Assembly: GCF_001423125.1 (NCBI RefSeq)
Contig: NZ_LMNW01000023.1
Span: 125,199 to 189,198, forward strand
Direction of reading: 5' to 3'
DNA length: 64,000 nucleotides
DNA from: Duganella sp. Leaf126
GTDB lineage: Bacteria > Pseudomonadota > Gammaproteobacteria > Burkholderiales > Burkholderiaceae_D
The notes below the pieces were generated by a model, which ran no database searches, was not told the DNA's origin, and was given only the letters and a program-made list of their open reading frames with translations. Positions 30,045 through 40,503 of this stretch are shown piece after piece (position 1 is the first letter of the stretch; every line of letters begins with the position of its first letter). Position numbers and translations under genes: made by a program.

Positions 30045-30809
30045 GTGAACGATCACCTCCCCATTACCATGCGCCGTGGACCACCGCTGCTGAAAGACGC
30101 GGTGGAGCCGATCGCGCCGGGTTCCCATCAGCACGACATGAGCGACGAGCAGGACATCGCCGAAGCCCTGTCGCTGATGGCGCAGAACGGCGATCCGGTC
30201 TCGGTGTACCCGGCCAGCACCGGCACCGTGGTGCTGGGGCGCATCAAGGCCGTGCACCCCGAGCTGCCCCACTTCACGTTCGAACTGAACGAGGGAGAGT
30301 TCATCCCGCCGGGCGAAGCGACCTTCGTCGCCTGGCTGCGCTCGTCCAAGATGCAGTTCAGTCTTGCCTACGACAACTGGACGCCGGTGCCCGACCAGCC
30401 CACCCTGCTCCCGCTCGACTTCCCGCTGCATTGCCAGGTGCTCAACCGGCGCTCGTCGACCCGGCTTGAGACGCCGCTCGGCATCTATTACATGGCGTCG
30501 TTCGTCCTGAACGGCAAGCCGTACGAACTGCAGCTGTACGATTTTTCGGCCGGCGGCGTGGGCATGCGGGCGCCGCCACGCGACACCGTCGGCCTGCACG
30601 TGGGACGCAAGTTACAACGGGTGCGCCTGGAACTGGGCCCGGACGCGGTCTTGATCGCCGACCTCGAAATACGGCTGTCGCGCACGTTCCGCTCCTTCCT
30701 GCTCGGCGAGCAGGTGCAGATCGGCTGCCAGTTCGTCAACCTGTCGCCGGCCATGCAGCAAGACCTGGACCGCATCCTGATCGAGATGAACGCCAGCCGC
30801 CAGCGCTGA
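30045..30809 (+). CDS. PilZ domain protein, YcgR-like
   Basis: Up to 254 residues. An N-terminal YcgR-N-like beta domain (about 48-135) is followed by a PilZ domain with the cyclic di-GMP-binding R-x3-R (RRSSTRLE) and D-x-S-x-G-G (YDFSAGGVGM) motifs, both intact. YcgR-type proteins slow flagella when cyclic di-GMP rises, but no flagellar genes are here, so the role is inferred. The start is uncertain: GTG at 30045 has a purine-rich stretch before it; ATG at 30069 is the alternative. Confidence 0.85.
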   Translation: MNDHLPITMRRGPPLLKDAVEPIAPGSHQHDMSDEQDIAEALSLMAQNGDPVSVYPASTGTVVLGRIKAVHPELPHFTFELNEGEFIPPGEATFVAWLRSSKMQFSLAYDNWTPVPDQPTLLPLDFPLHCQVLNRRSSTRLETPLGIYYMASFVLNGKPYELQLYDFSAGGVGMRAPPRDTVGLHVGRKLQRVRLELGPDAVLIADLEIRLSRTFRSFLLGEQVQIGCQFVNLSPAMQQDLDRILIEMNASRQR

Positions 30810-30818
30810 CCGGCTGCT

Positions 30819-30855
30819 GCGTCACCGCGACGCTGTTGCCTGCCGGCGGTGACGC
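30819..30855. terminator. inverted repeat between convergent genes
   Basis: GCGTCACCGC and GCGGTGACGC form a perfect 10-bp stem with a 17-nt loop between the PilZ gene and proX, which point toward each other. There is no T run on either side, so it may act only as an mRNA end structure. Confidence 0.4.
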
Positions 30856-30877
30856 TGTATTGCGGCTTGTTGCCGGC

Positions 30878-31930
30878 TTATTGCGGCGTTGCCGCAGCCT
30901 TGGCCTGCGCAATCCAGCCATCGAACTGCTTCTGGTGGAACTTGATCCAGCCGGCCGTGTGGCGGGCGATGTCGGCCTCGGTGTTCTGGCCGCTGCGCAT
31001 GCGTTCGTTCTGGGCGTTGATGTCGGCGATCGGCAGGCGCATCACTTCGAACAGCTTCAGGGCAGCCGGATTCTTTTCGGCCCAGGCGCGGTTGACCACG
31101 ATGCGGGTGGTGTTGACGGCAAAGCCGTAATCGCTGCCGTCGGCCATGCGGGTATCGGTCTTGTCCGGGTTGGACGAAAACGGCACCTGCAACCACGTCA
31201 CGTCCTTGCCCGGCACCAGCACGCCGCTGACCCAGTACGGGGTCCAGGTGTAGTACAGGATGGACTGGCCGCGCTTGTAACGACCGATGGTGTCGGCAAT
31301 CAGCGCCGAGTAGCTGCCCTGCACGTGCTGCACGGTGGCGCGCAGCTTGTAGGCATCCATGTGGTTCTCGATCATCGCCTCGCAACCCCAGCCCGGATTG
31401 CAGCCGGTCAGGTCGGCCTTGCCGTCGCCGTCATGGTCGAACAGCTTGGCGATCTTCGGGTCGCGCAACTGGTCGATGTTGGTGATGTGGTACTTGTCGG
31501 CGGTGGCCTTGTCGATCAGGTAGCCCTGCGCAGCGGGACCGGCGTACTGGCCCACGCGCATCAGCTTGGCGTCGCCGCCGGCGTTGTCATAGTAATCCTT
31601 GTGCAGCGGGTCCCAGTGCACGGCCAGGAAGGTGGCGTCGCCATTGGCCACCGCGATGTGCGCGGTCGGGTACTCGACCTCCTTCACCGGCTGCATCTCG
31701 TAGCCGAGCTTTTCCAGCGCGCGCTCGACCAGCATGGTCTGGAAGGTCTCCTCCGCGATCGGACTTTGCAGCGCCTGCACCTTGATGCCCTTGCCGGGCA
31801 GGCTGGCGTTTGGCGTTTGCGCCATGGCCAGGCTGGTGCCGAGCACCAGTGCCGCGATGCCGAGGAACGACAGCCACTGGAACTTGCGCTGCGACTTGCG
31901 GGTGACATTGAAGTGTTTGACTTGATTCAT
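30878..31930 (-). CDS. proX: glycine betaine/proline ABC transporter, periplasmic binding protein
   Basis: A 350-residue protein with a basic N-region, a hydrophobic signal helix and cleavage near AMAQ. The rest is very close to E. coli Pro[50 protein letters not shown] with its Cys pair, and [20 protein letters not shown], where the aromatic box for the quaternary ammonium substrate lies. Last gene of proVWX, 12 bp after proW. Confidence 0.96.
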   Translation of the reverse strand: MNQVKHFNVTRKSQRKFQWLSFLGIAALVLGTSLAMAQTPNASLPGKGIKVQALQSPIAEETFQTMLVERALEKLGYEMQPVKEVEYPTAHIAVANGDATFLAVHWDPLHKDYYDNAGGDAKLMRVGQYAGPAAQGYLIDKATADKYHITNIDQLRDPKIAKLFDHDGDGKADLTGCNPGWGCEAMIENHMDAYKLRATVQHVQGSYSALIADTIGRYKRGQSILYYTWTPYWVSGVLVPGKDVTWLQVPFSSNPDKTDTRMADGSDYGFAVNTTRIVVNRAWAEKNPAALKLFEVMRLPIADINAQNERMRSGQNTEADIARHTAGWIKFHQKQFDGWIAQAKAAATPQ

Positions 31931-31942
31931 GCTGTTCCTTTC

Positions 31943-33100
31943 TTATTGGGTGGCCAGCTTGGCCGGCACGGTATCCTTTACGGGCGCTGCGTCTTCGGCC
32001 GGTGCAGCGCTCGACGCGGGGCCCCGGCCCAGCAGGCGCATCACCAGGCCGGCGGGGCCGGTGTGGTACCAGTGGCGCACGCCGCGGCGCGGCTGGCCCA
32101 TCGCCTGCGTCAGGCGGTCGAGCGTAATGGCCAGCAGCACGATACCGAGGCCGCCCACGGTGGCCAGTCCCATGTCAAGGCGGCCGATACCGCGCAACAC
32201 CATCTGGCCCAGGCCGCCGACCGCGATCATCGAGGCGATCACCACCATCGACAGCGACAGCATCAGCGACTGGTTGATACCGGCCATGATCGACGGCATC
32301 GCCAGCGGGAACTGCACGCGCGAGAGCAGCTGCCACGGCGAAGCGCCGTAGGCGCGCGCCGCTTCGATCAGGTCTGGACGCACCTGGCGGATGCCGAGGT
32401 TGGTCAGGCGTACCAGCGGCGGCAGCGCGAAGATGATGGTGACGATCACGCCCGGGGCGTTACCGATACCGAACAACATCACCACCGGCACCAGGTACAC
32501 GAATGCAGGGGTGGTCTGCATGGCGTCGAGCAGCGGACGCAGGATGTTTTGCGCGCGATCGCTATTGGCCAGGAAGATCCCCAGCGGCAGGCCGATCACG
32601 ATGCAGAACGCCAGCGAGGTCAGGACCAGCGACAGCGTGATCATCGCCTCGGGCCAGATGCCCAGCATCGCCACCACCGCCAGCGCGACGACGGTGCCGA
32701 TGGCCAGCGCGCGGCTGGTCAGCTGCCAGGCCAGCAGGCCGACGATGGCGATGATCGCCAGCGCCGGCACGGCCAGCAGCATGTCGCTCACGCCGTTCAG
32801 GGTAGCGTCGATCGGCGTGCGCACCGCCTGGAAGAACGGCCGGAAGTTGGCGACGACCCAGCCCAGCCCCTGGTTGATCCACGATTCGAGCGGCAGCGAA
32901 CCGTCGAACAGCTGCGAGACGTGGAAACCGCTGGCGTGCGCCGGCGCGGCTGCCGAGCCGGCGGCGTCGAGCCACGAGGTGTCGGTGGGCGGCTGCGGCA
33001 GCCACGGATTCTGTGCCGCCTGCTCGGCGGTCGACTGGGCGACGCTGGCCGCATTGGCCGCATTGGCCGCATTGGCGGTAGCTGCGTTAACGGTGTTCAT
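31943..33100 (-). CDS. proW: glycine betaine/proline ABC transporter, permease
   Basis: A 385-residue permease. The N-terminus has a short Ala/Asn repeat encoded by three copies of a 9-bp unit (about 33045-33075), then a periplasmic or cytoplasmic lead and hydrophobic helices from about residue 115 on. The ABC permease coupling loop is [20 protein letters not shown]. The last 45 residues are an acidic/Ala tail. It shares an ATGA overlap with proV. Confidence 0.95.
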   Translation of the reverse strand: MNTVNAATANAANAANAASVAQSTAEQAAQNPWLPQPPTDTSWLDAAGSAAAPAHASGFHVSQLFDGSLPLESWINQGLGWVVANFRPFFQAVRTPIDATLNGVSDMLLAVPALAIIAIVGLLAWQLTSRALAIGTVVALAVVAMLGIWPEAMITLSLVLTSLAFCIVIGLPLGIFLANSDRAQNILRPLLDAMQTTPAFVYLVPVVMLFGIGNAPGVIVTIIFALPPLVRLTNLGIRQVRPDLIEAARAYGASPWQLLSRVQFPLAMPSIMAGINQSLMLSLSMVVIASMIAVGGLGQMVLRGIGRLDMGLATVGGLGIVLLAITLDRLTQAMGQPRRGVRHWYHTGPAGLVMRLLGRGPASSAAPAEDAAPVKDTVPAKLATQ

Positions 33101-34332
33101 GCTTGTCCTTTCTGTACTTGGGGTTCGGCGATGGCTGGCGTCTCGCGATCGAGGAACTTCAGCAAGGTGGTCTTGCTGATGGCGCCTCGGAAGGTGCCGT
33201 CACTGGACACCACGGGCACCGCGTACGGCAGCTGCGCCACCTGGCCGAACAGGCCGGCCACCGGTTCGTCGGCATCGATGGTCTGCACGTCGGGCAGATA
33301 GGCGTGCGCCAGGCCGAGCGGGCCGACATGGCCGTCGAGCGCAGTGCGCAGCGAATCGGCCGAGACCACGCCCAGGTATTTGCGCTGCGGGCTGACCACG
33401 TAGGCGTAGGCGCGGTCCTGCTCTTCCAGCATCGACAGCGCAGCGCGCGAGCCGCGGCTGGGCGACTCCGACACCACGATCTGGCTCTTGCGGGCGATAT
33501 CGCTGGCCTTGAACACGGCAGCGGCATCGACGCCGCGCACGAAATTGCGCACGTAGTCGTTGGCCGGCTTGCGCAGGATCTCTTCGGGCGTCCCGACCTG
33601 CACCACGTGACCGTCCTTCATGATGGCCACGCGGTCGCCGATGCGCATCGCCTCATCGAGGTCGTGCGAAATGAAGACGATGGTGCGGCGCTTGATCTGC
33701 TGCAGGCGCAGCAGCTCGGACTGCATCTCGGTGCGCATGATCGGGTCGAGCGCGGAAAACGCTTCGTCCATCAGCAGAATCGACGGGTCGCAGGCCAGCG
33801 CCCGGGCCAGGCCCACGCGCTGCTGCATGCCGCCCGACAGTTCGTCCGGATAGCTGGCAGCGTAGCCGGCCAGGCCCACCTGCTCGAGCGCCTCGAGCGA
33901 GGCCGCATGGCGTTCGGCTTTCTGAATGCCGGCCAGTTCCATGCCGAAGGCGGTGTTGTCGAGCACCGTCAGCTGCGGCAGCAGCGCGAACGACTGGAAC
34001 ACCATGCTGATGTCCTTGCGGCGCAGAGCGCGCAGCTCCTTGTCGGGCAGCGTGTTGATGTCGCTGCCATCGACCATGATGCGGCCGTCGGTCGGCTCGA
34101 TCAGGCGGTTGAGCATGCGCACCAGCGTGGATTTGCCAGAACCGGACAAGCCCATGATGACGAAGATCTCGCCCGCCTCGATGGTAAAGGTGGCGTCGAA
34201 CACGCCGATGGTGCAGCCGGTCTGCGCCAGGATCTCCTGCTTGCTGGCGCCCTGGCGGACCATGGCCAGCGCTGCGTCGGGCTGGTCGCCGAAGACCTTG
34301 AAGATATGGTCGATAATAATTTGTTTAGCCAC
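33097..34332 (-). CDS. proV: glycine betaine/proline ABC transporter, ATPase (GTG start)
   Basis: A 411-residue ATPase. Walker A GLSGSGKS is at residues 61-68; the signature [15 protein letters not shown] and Walker [13 protein letters not shown] follow, and C-terminal tandem CBS domains (about 280-400) may sense ionic strength. GTG at 34332 with GAGGGAG upstream aligns with the ProV family start ([14 protein letters not shown]); the open frame beyond it lies in the leader. First gene of proVWX, which imports osmoprotectants. Confidence 0.95.
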   Translation of the reverse strand: MAKQIIIDHIFKVFGDQPDAALAMVRQGASKQEILAQTGCTIGVFDATFTIEAGEIFVIMGLSGSGKSTLVRMLNRLIEPTDGRIMVDGSDINTLPDKELRALRRKDISMVFQSFALLPQLTVLDNTAFGMELAGIQKAERHAASLEALEQVGLAGYAASYPDELSGGMQQRVGLARALACDPSILLMDEAFSALDPIMRTEMQSELLRLQQIKRRTIVFISHDLDEAMRIGDRVAIMKDGHVVQVGTPEEILRKPANDYVRNFVRGVDAAAVFKASDIARKSQIVVSESPSRGSRAALSMLEEQDRAYAYVVSPQRKYLGVVSADSLRTALDGHVGPLGLAHAYLPDVQTIDADEPVAGLFGQVAQLPYAVPVVSSDGTFRGAISKTTLLKFLDRETPAIAEPQVQKGQA

Positions 34333-34648
34333 GTCGTGGTTCTCCCTCGATTGGACGAATGGATGGAACGCTGCAAGCCATGAGGCTGCGGCGGCGAATG
34401 TGTAGCGAATAGCGTCGGCGATGTCGCGGCGCGAATGCGCACGCAAGCAAGTGACGTACAAGGGGCGGGCGCCGCTCCAGCGCGGCGCCAGGCAGTCCTG
34501 ATATGGGCGGGGAGCCCGTGAGTCGCGCGCCACGCTGGAGGTGGCGTACAACCGGCAGCAACGTTGCGTGAAATTGTTACAGCACTGGCGCGTGTCAGTG
34601 CGACTTATCTGTTGCTACTTGTTACAGCTGTTGTAAATATGCATCAAT
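34333..34648 (-). other. long proVWX leader
   Basis: From the predicted start site near 34642 to the GTG of proV there are about 310 nt. The leader includes the hairpin GCACTG...CAGTGC (around 34576-34595) and two copies of TTGTTACAG on the plus strand (around 34569 and 34621). No conserved small gene is evident. Enteric proU also has regulation located downstream of its promoter, so this leader could have a control role. Confidence 0.45.
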
Positions 34649-34678
34649 TATAACAACAAAAAGTTCGCCTGTCCAATA
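34649..34678 (-). promoter_or_regulatory. sigma70 promoter of proVWX
   Basis: On the minus strand, TTGGAC (34673-34678) and a perfect TATAAT (34649-34654) are separated by 18 bp in a strongly AT-rich segment. The region 34679-34798, between this promoter and the cupin gene stop, holds nothing else that I recognise. Confidence 0.7.
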
Positions 34679-34798
34679 GCTTTCCAAATCGAAATGTGCT
34701 AGCAATGTTATTTAGCGTACATAACTTCGCTTATGCATGAGACTGGTTTAATGCGAGACGAGGCCATCGCGATGGTGACAAGCGCAGCGCCGCAAGGT

Positions 34799-35707
34799 TC
34801 AAAACTGTCCGGCTGCCGGATCGGTTCCCGAATCCGGATGGGTCAGCGCCAGCGGGACGCCGCGCGCCCAGCGGTTCGACGACAGCGAGAACGTCAGGGC
34901 GCGGACCTGATGGTACCAGCCGGCGGGGACGAACAGCAGGTCGCCGGGGTGGACGATGACCTCCGTGCAGCGGGCCTGGCGGGCCAGCGGGTAACGGTCG
35001 TAATCGGGGGCTTCGGGGTCGAAGGGCGAGCCGAACAGGATGGCGTTCGCTTCCTTCGGATACAGGAAGGCATCGTGGTGCGGTGGCGCCAGGAAGATGC
35101 GCTTGCTTCCCCAGATCTGGGCGAAGACGTTGTCGTCGTAATCGCAGTGCAGCGGCGTCATGGTGCGTACGGGGCCGAGCCAGAATCGCGGCGGGCCCAT
35201 TTTCTGAAAATAGCCGGGCCAGTGACACATGCCGTTCAATTCGCGCAGTTCGAGATTGCCGACGTACGGCGGCAAATCATCGGTGCCGGCCAGGGAGATG
35301 TCGAGGTAGTCGCGCATTGTCATGTCGCGCATCGGGCGGTCGGCGGCAAAGGCGTTGCCGATGTAGTCGCCCACGCGGGCGCGCACCGGCACGTCGCCGT
35401 ATCGTTCGCGCAGCTGCTGCGGCGTGAACCGGCACAGCGGCCAGCGCCCTACCACGTCCGTGATCAGGAAGGGCAAGCCTTGCGCGGCGCGGGTGCGGAA
35501 CGCCGCCGCGTCGAGCTGACCGTAGCGTGGCACGTCGGTGAGCACCGGCAGCGCGCGGCTGGCGTGGCGGATGGCCTCGCGCATCTCGGCGATCGAGCGC
35601 ACGCCGCGGATCTGTGCGTCCTTCTCTTCCCGGGCGATTCTGCGGGCCTGCGCCTGTTCCGGTGTATCGCTTGTCCTGCGCGGCGGCAGGCGTGATTGTT
35701 TTAACAT
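34799..35707 (-). CDS. cupin-like / JmjC domain protein (putative 2-oxoglutarate-Fe(II) oxygenase)
   Basis: A 302-residue Cupin_8-type protein. The iron-binding facial triad fits HCD (TPLHCDYDDNVFAQ) and the distal His in GDLLFVPAGWYHQV. The segment PFLITDVVGRWPL is the typical family lead-in. This family includes protein hydroxylases; the substrate is unknown. I prefer ATG at 35707 (GTG at 35770 is an alternative without a visible ribosome-binding site). It is divergent from the broken binding-protein gene. Confidence 0.82.
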   Translation of the reverse strand: MLKQSRLPPRRTSDTPEQAQARRIAREEKDAQIRGVRSIAEMREAIRHASRALPVLTDVPRYGQLDAAAFRTRAAQGLPFLITDVVGRWPLCRFTPQQLRERYGDVPVRARVGDYIGNAFAADRPMRDMTMRDYLDISLAGTDDLPPYVGNLELRELNGMCHWPGYFQKMGPPRFWLGPVRTMTPLHCDYDDNVFAQIWGSKRIFLAPPHHDAFLYPKEANAILFGSPFDPEAPDYDRYPLARQARCTEVIVHPGDLLFVPAGWYHQVRALTFSLSSNRWARGVPLALTHPDSGTDPAAGQF

Positions 35708-35821
35708 GCTGGGTAATCGGTGACGAGGAAAACGCGCCAGTATAGAGCCTGCGGCGCCTGCGCTCGACACCGGCTGGTGTTAGCATAGGGAAACTCCTCT
35801 TTACCCACTGTTCGGAGCGCA

Positions 35822-36646
35822 ATGATGGACACCGGCGGCAGCCGTATTCTTTTGACGGTCATGGCAACAGCGCTGCTGACCGGCATCGCGCGCGCGGACG
35901 ACATCGCCGTGACCATCTACGCCGATGCCGGTTACCCGCCCTATTCCTATGACCAGGGCGGCAAGGCTGCCGGCTTGTACCACGAGATCGTCACGGCCGC
36001 GCTAGCGCGCATGCATGGCTACAAGGTGGCGATCAAGCCGCTGCCATGGAAGCGCGGCATGGCGCTGCTGCAGTCGGGCGCCGGCTTTGCGCTCTACCCG
36101 CCCTACATGAATACCCGCGATGAACCGTGGACCTGGCCCTATTCGCGCCCGCTGCACGAGGAACATGTGGTTGCCGTCTGCCGCAAAAGTGTGCTCAAGG
36201 GACGCGGCAGGCAGTGGCCGCAGGATTTCTAAGGGCTCACCATCGGCAACAACGCCGGCTTCATCGTCGGCGGCGAGGCATTCGACCAGGCCGTGCGGGC
36301 GGGCCGCATGCGCGTGTCCGAGGCGCGCGACAGCGCCGCCAACATCCTCAAGCTCAAGCTCGGGCGCATCGACTGCTACATCAACGACCGCTACGCCATC
36401 GCGTGGACCACGCGCCAGCTCGAAGCTGACGGCCGGCTGACCGACGCCGCGCTGCGTACCGAAGTGGTGGAGGCTGCAGTCATCGCGGTCAAGAGAGGCT
36501 ACCTCGGGTACACCAGCCGCGACCAGGGCCGCTTTCCGTTCAAGGCGGACTTCGTGCGCCAGTTCGACACCGCCATCGACGATCTCAAACGCAGCGGCCA
36601 GCTCGATCACATCGTGCGCAGCCATCTGCAGCAGACGCTCAAATAA
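35822..36646 (+). pseudogene. family 3 extracellular solute-binding protein interrupted by an in-frame TAA
   Basis: The frame codes for a signal peptide (ILLTVMATALLTGIARA) and an SBP_bac_3 lobe (IYADAGYPPYSYDQGGKAAG), stops at TAA 36230-36232 after QDF, and then resumes in the same frame with GLTIGNNAGFIVGG and a normal second half ending at 36646. The total of 274 codons besides the final stop fits the family. CAA to TAA by one C-to-T change would explain it. No transport genes are adjacent. It overlaps the convergent membrane gene by 8 bp. Confidence 0.85.
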
Positions 36647-36983
36647 AGCCGGGCCCCGCGCACAGATCGACCATCAGCAGCGGCACGCACGACCAGGCGA
36701 TGGCCACCAGCGCCAGCGCCGCAATCGCCAGCGCGGCCCAGTCATGCAGTGCGGCGCCCCCCTGCCCCCGGGCGCACACGCGGCGCAGCGCCCGCGCCAG
36801 CAGCACCGCCGAGACCGCGGCAGCCAGCACGGACGCTGCCGCCAGCGCCAACGTGGCGCCGGCGCCGCGCTCGCACGCCACCGCTGCCCAGGCATAGCAA
36901 AAGAAGAAATGCACGCCCCAGACCAACAGCGGCAGCGTGACGGTCAAAACGCGGGACAATAAACGGTCGCGGGTGCGCATCAT
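36639..36983 (-). CDS. small four-helix membrane protein of the oxidase cluster
   Basis: A 114-residue protein with about four hydrophobic helices (VLTVTLPLLVWGVHFFFCYA; TLALAAASVLAAAVSAVLL; WAALAIAALALVAIAWS). It begins at the stop of the fused oxidase subunit (ATGA), so it is the last gene of the cluster. I do not recognise the family; an accessory or assembly role in the oxidase is a guess from position. Confidence 0.7.
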   Translation of the reverse strand: MMRTRDRLLSRVLTVTLPLLVWGVHFFFCYAWAAVACERGAGATLALAAASVLAAAVSAVLLARALRRVCARGQGGAALHDWAALAIAALALVAIAWSCVPLLMVDLCAGPGFI

Positions 36984-39514
36984 CGCTCCATCAGCCAGGG
37001 CAGCGCCTGCAGCACCACGGCGATGGTCACGCCCTGCAGCGTGGCGTAGTGCCAGACCAGCGCGCAGTTGTCGAGCGTGGCGCGGTTGACCGCAGTCAGC
37101 CTTCCGCTCCACGTGCGCGCCACCAGGTACAGCGCCAGGATGGTCAGCACCACCACGTGCAGTCCCTGGTACGACAGCATGGCGGCAATCGTCGCTGCCC
37201 AGGCATTGGCGGTCGGTTCGAGCCCGGCCAGGAACTGGCTGCGCAAGTCGCCGGCAAATGCACCGAGCACGCAGGCCAGCGCGGCCAGCACCATCGACAC
37301 TTTCAGCCGACCGTTACCGACGGTGGCGTCGATGCGGCGCACCCACTCGATCAGCGCCGAGCCGGCGGCCAGCAGCGTGCACGACAGCAGTGGCCAGAAC
37401 GCGTCCGGCACCCGGCTGCCCGGCGGTGGACAGACGTCGAGCCGCATCGTGGTGTGGATGTGGGCAAACAGGAACGACGCGAAGATGGTCGCATCGACCA
37501 CCAGCATGATCATCGTGCCCCACCAGGAATGGGCGGCGGGTCCGCTGGCGCCCACCGGCAGCGCCACCGTGTCGCTCACCTGGGCCGTACGCTGCATCGG
37601 CAGCCGGTCCGACTGCCACATCCAGATCACCACGCCGGTCACGGCCACGATGCCGCAGGTGCTTGCCACCAGCGTCCACTCGATCGTCAGCAGCAGGAAA
37701 AAACCGGCCGTGCCGACGGCCGCGATCAGCGGCCACCAGCTGTCGCCGGGGAGGATCTGCAGGTATAGCGGACGGGCGCTGACCGGGCTGGTGATGATGG
37801 TTTCGCGGCGGCCGGTGGCGGTGCCGGGCAGCCAGTGAAGCCCGGCCGGCACTTCGGTCATCAGCTCGGGGCAATCCCACAGCGGCTCGTGCGACCGCAC
37901 GTCGGGAATGCTGCGTGTCGCGTAGTCTTCATTCGGCAGCCATTCGAGCGTGGCGGCCTGCCACGGATTGCCCGCTGCGCGCGCGGGCCGGCGCAGCGTG
38001 CGCACGGCGTCCACGATAAACAGCAGCACGCCGAGGGCCAGCACCAGCGCCCCGACCGACGAGGCCAGGTTGTAACCATCCCACTCCATCTCGGCGCCGT
38101 AGGTGTACACGCGGCGCGGCATGCCGAGCAGGCCGGCGATATGCATCGGGAAGAACGCCAGGTTCATGCCGACGAACATCAGCCCGAACACCCAGCGCCC
38201 GACCTGTTCGGAGAGCTTGTTGCCATTGATGAGCGGCATCCAGTAGTACATGGCCGCGAACATCGGGAACACCAGCCCGCCGATCAGCACGTAGTGCAGG
38301 TGGGCCACGATGAAATAGGTATCGTGGGCCTGCCAGTCGAACGGCAGCAGCGCCACCATCACCCCGGTCAGGCCGCCCAGCACGAAGATGAACAGGAAGC
38401 CGAGCAGGAACAGCGTGGGCGCAACCATGCGCAGCTGGCCGCGCCACATGGTGGCCAGCCAGGCGAAAACCTGCACGCCGGTCGGTATCGCCACCGCCAT
38501 GCTGGCGGCCGAGACCAGGCTGGTTTCCAGCACGCCCAGGCCGGCCGTAAACATATGGTGCGCCCACAGCGCGAAGCTGAAGAAACCGACGACCACCAGC
38601 GCGGCGACGATGGAGCGGTGGCCGACCAGCGGCGTGCCGGCCAGCGCCGGTATCATGGTCGAGACCATGCCCGCCGCCGGCAGGAAGATGATGTACACCT
38701 CGGGATGGCCGAAGAACCAGAACAGGTGCTGCCACAGCACCGGGTCGCCGCCGCGATCCGGGATGAAGAATGGCCAGTCGAAGGCGCGCTCCATTTCCAG
38801 CAGGGTGGTGCCGGCGATGACGGCCGGGAAGGCGAACACGATCATCACGCCGACCACCAGCATGGCCCATGCATACACGGGCATGCGCGCCAGCGTCATG
38901 CCCGGCGCACGCGTAAACAGGATGCCGACGATCAGTTCGATGGCGCCGGCAATGGCTGAGATTTCGATGAAGCCGATGCCCAGCAGCCAGAAGTCGGCGT
39001 TGAGGCCCGGCGAATATTGCTTGCCGGTCAGCGGCGGGTACATGAACCAGCCGCCATCGGGCGCCAGGCCGACGAACAGGCTGGTGAAAAATCCGAGGCC
39101 GCCCACCGCGTAGGCCCAGTAGGCATAGGCGGACAGGCGCGGAAACGGCAGGTCGCGCGCGCCCAGCATGCCGGGCAGCAGATAGACGGCGATCGCCTCC
39201 ACCACCGGTATCGCAAACAAGAACATCATCACCGTGCCATGCATGGTGAAGACCTGGTTGTAGGTGGCAGGCGTGAGCAGGCCGGCGTCGGGCACGGCCA
39301 GCTGCGCGCGGATCAGCAGGCCCAGGATGCCAGCCAGGATGAAGAACAGCAGCGCGGTGCCGATGTACAGCAGGCCGATATTGGTGTTATTGACGGTGCT
39401 GAAGAACGCCAGGCCGCGCGGCGTGCGCCAGACGCGTTCAAGTTTTTCCAGCTCGTCGGGCGGTCGCGGCAGTGAGCTGGGCAGCTCGCGCGGGGATTCG
39501 GTGGCGGCGGTCAT
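36980..39514 (-). CDS. cytochrome c oxidase subunit I fused to subunit III
   Basis: An 844-residue protein. The subunit I part (about 30-500) is a type A haem-copper oxidase core: FFGHPEVYIIFLPAAGMVS with the proton-channel Glu and the Tyr of the His-Tyr crosslink, WAHHMFTAG with the copper ligands, and HDTYFIVAHLHYVLIGG with the haem ligands. The C-terminal 250 residues have six or seven helices resembling subunit III (VVDATIFASFLFAHIH, VWHYATLQGVTIAVVL). Such I-III fusions occur in some caa3-type oxidases. ATGA overlaps on both sides. Confidence 0.9.
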   Translation of the reverse strand: MTAATESPRELPSSLPRPPDELEKLERVWRTPRGLAFFSTVNNTNIGLLYIGTALLFFILAGILGLLIRAQLAVPDAGLLTPATYNQVFTMHGTVMMFLFAIPVVEAIAVYLLPGMLGARDLPFPRLSAYAYWAYAVGGLGFFTSLFVGLAPDGGWFMYPPLTGKQYSPGLNADFWLLGIGFIEISAIAGAIELIVGILFTRAPGMTLARMPVYAWAMLVVGVMIVFAFPAVIAGTTLLEMERAFDWPFFIPDRGGDPVLWQHLFWFFGHPEVYIIFLPAAGMVSTMIPALAGTPLVGHRSIVAALVVVGFFSFALWAHHMFTAGLGVLETSLVSAASMAVAIPTGVQVFAWLATMWRGQLRMVAPTLFLLGFLFIFVLGGLTGVMVALLPFDWQAHDTYFIVAHLHYVLIGGLVFPMFAAMYYWMPLINGNKLSEQVGRWVFGLMFVGMNLAFFPMHIAGLLGMPRRVYTYGAEMEWDGYNLASSVGALVLALGVLLFIVDAVRTLRRPARAAGNPWQAATLEWLPNEDYATRSIPDVRSHEPLWDCPELMTEVPAGLHWLPGTATGRRETIITSPVSARPLYLQILPGDSWWPLIAAVGTAGFFLLLTIEWTLVASTCGIVAVTGVVIWMWQSDRLPMQRTAQVSDTVALPVGASGPAAHSWWGTMIMLVVDATIFASFLFAHIHTTMRLDVCPPPGSRVPDAFWPLLSCTLLAAGSALIEWVRRIDATVGNGRLKVSMVLAALACVLGAFAGDLRSQFLAGLEPTANAWAATIAAMLSYQGLHVVVLTILALYLVARTWSGRLTAVNRATLDNCALVWHYATLQGVTIAVVLQALPWLMER

Positions 39515-40503
39515 TGCAGGCTTTCCAGGTAGGCGGCCAGCGCTGTGAGCGTGGCCGGGTCCATGTCGGTGCTGGCGGGCATGCGCACGCCGGGTTTGGC
39601 GATGTGCGGGTCAGCGATCCAGGCGGCCAGGTTGGCGCGGTTGTTCGGCCGCGCGCCGGCGCCCAGGTACAAACGGCTGCCGAAGTGGGTGAGGTCGGGC
39701 GCGCCGATATCGGCTGCGCGCACGGTGGACGCTGCCGCCGCCGGATCCGTCACCCCGCGCACCGTGTGACAGGCGCTGCACCGCTGCGCGACAAAGGCGC
39801 GCCGGCCGTGCGCCACCTCGGCCGATGACGGCGCCTTGGCCGGCTGCGCCTGCGCCATCAGCCACGCCCGGAACTGTTCGGGCGGCTGGGCCACGATGTG
39901 CAGCGCCATGCGCGCATGCTGCTCGCCGCAGTACTCGGCGCACTGGGCGCGATAAACGCCGGCGCGGTCGGCCTGCAAGGTCATGCCGTGCACGCGGCCG
40001 GGAATCATGTCGACCTTGCCGGCCAGCGCAGGCGCCCAGAAACTGTGGATCACGTCCGCGCTGCTCAAGCCCAGGTACACGGGCTGGCCCACCGGCAGCC
40101 GGATTTCGTTGGCAAGCACCACGTCCTCGCGGCCGCCGGGATGGCTGTAGCGCACTTCCCACCACCACATGTGGCCGATCACGGCAATCTTGACCGCGTG
40201 CTGCGACGACGGCTGCGTCAGCTGGACCGAGCGCCACGTGCCGAACACCAGCAGCGCGGACAGCAGCACCAGCGGCAGCAGCACGCCGCCGCCGAGCAGC
40301 CAGACCATCGGCTTGATCTTCGGCCTGCCGGCGCTGCCGCGCCGCAGGCTCACCGCGCACAACGCCATCACCGCGACGAACAGCACGGCGCCGCCGATGA
40401 ACAGGATCCATGTCAGCTGCAGGATGATGGCCGCATCGGGGCCCGCCGGGTGCAGCACCGATTGCCAGGCGATGCCGGGCACCGGCGCGTCGGACGCGTT
40501 CAT
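39511..40503 (-). CDS. cytochrome c oxidase subunit II with C-terminal cytochrome c domain
   Basis: A 330-residue membrane protein with two N-terminal helices (LTWILFIGGAVLFVAVMAL; LLPLVLLSALLVFGT). The CuA domain shows the first His in VIHSFWAP and then CAEYCGEQHARM. A fused class I cytochrome c domain has CSACH and an axial Met in VRMPAS. It takes electrons from soluble or membrane cytochrome c, as in caa3 oxidases. It overlaps its neighbours by 4 bp each. Confidence 0.93.
   Translation of the reverse strand: MNASDAPVPGIAWQSVLHPAGPDAAIILQLTWILFIGGAVLFVAVMALCAVSLRRGSAGRPKIKPMVWLLGGGVLLPLVLLSALLVFGTWRSVQLTQPSSQHAVKIAVIGHMWWWEVRYSHPGGREDVVLANEIRLPVGQPVYLGLSSADVIHSFWAPALAGKVDMIPGRVHGMTLQADRAGVYRAQCAEYCGEQHARMALHIVAQPPEQFRAWLMAQAQPAKAPSSAEVAHGRRAFVAQRCSACHTVRGVTDPAAAASTVRAADIGAPDLTHFGSRLYLGAGARPNNRANLAAWIADPHIAKPGVRMPASTDMDPATLTALAAYLESLQ

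Noticed and set aside
30037..30048. Three-codon reading frame (ATG to TGA) overlapping the GTG start of the PilZ gene
   Set aside because: Too short to claim as a translated leader without ribosome profiling; it may be chance.
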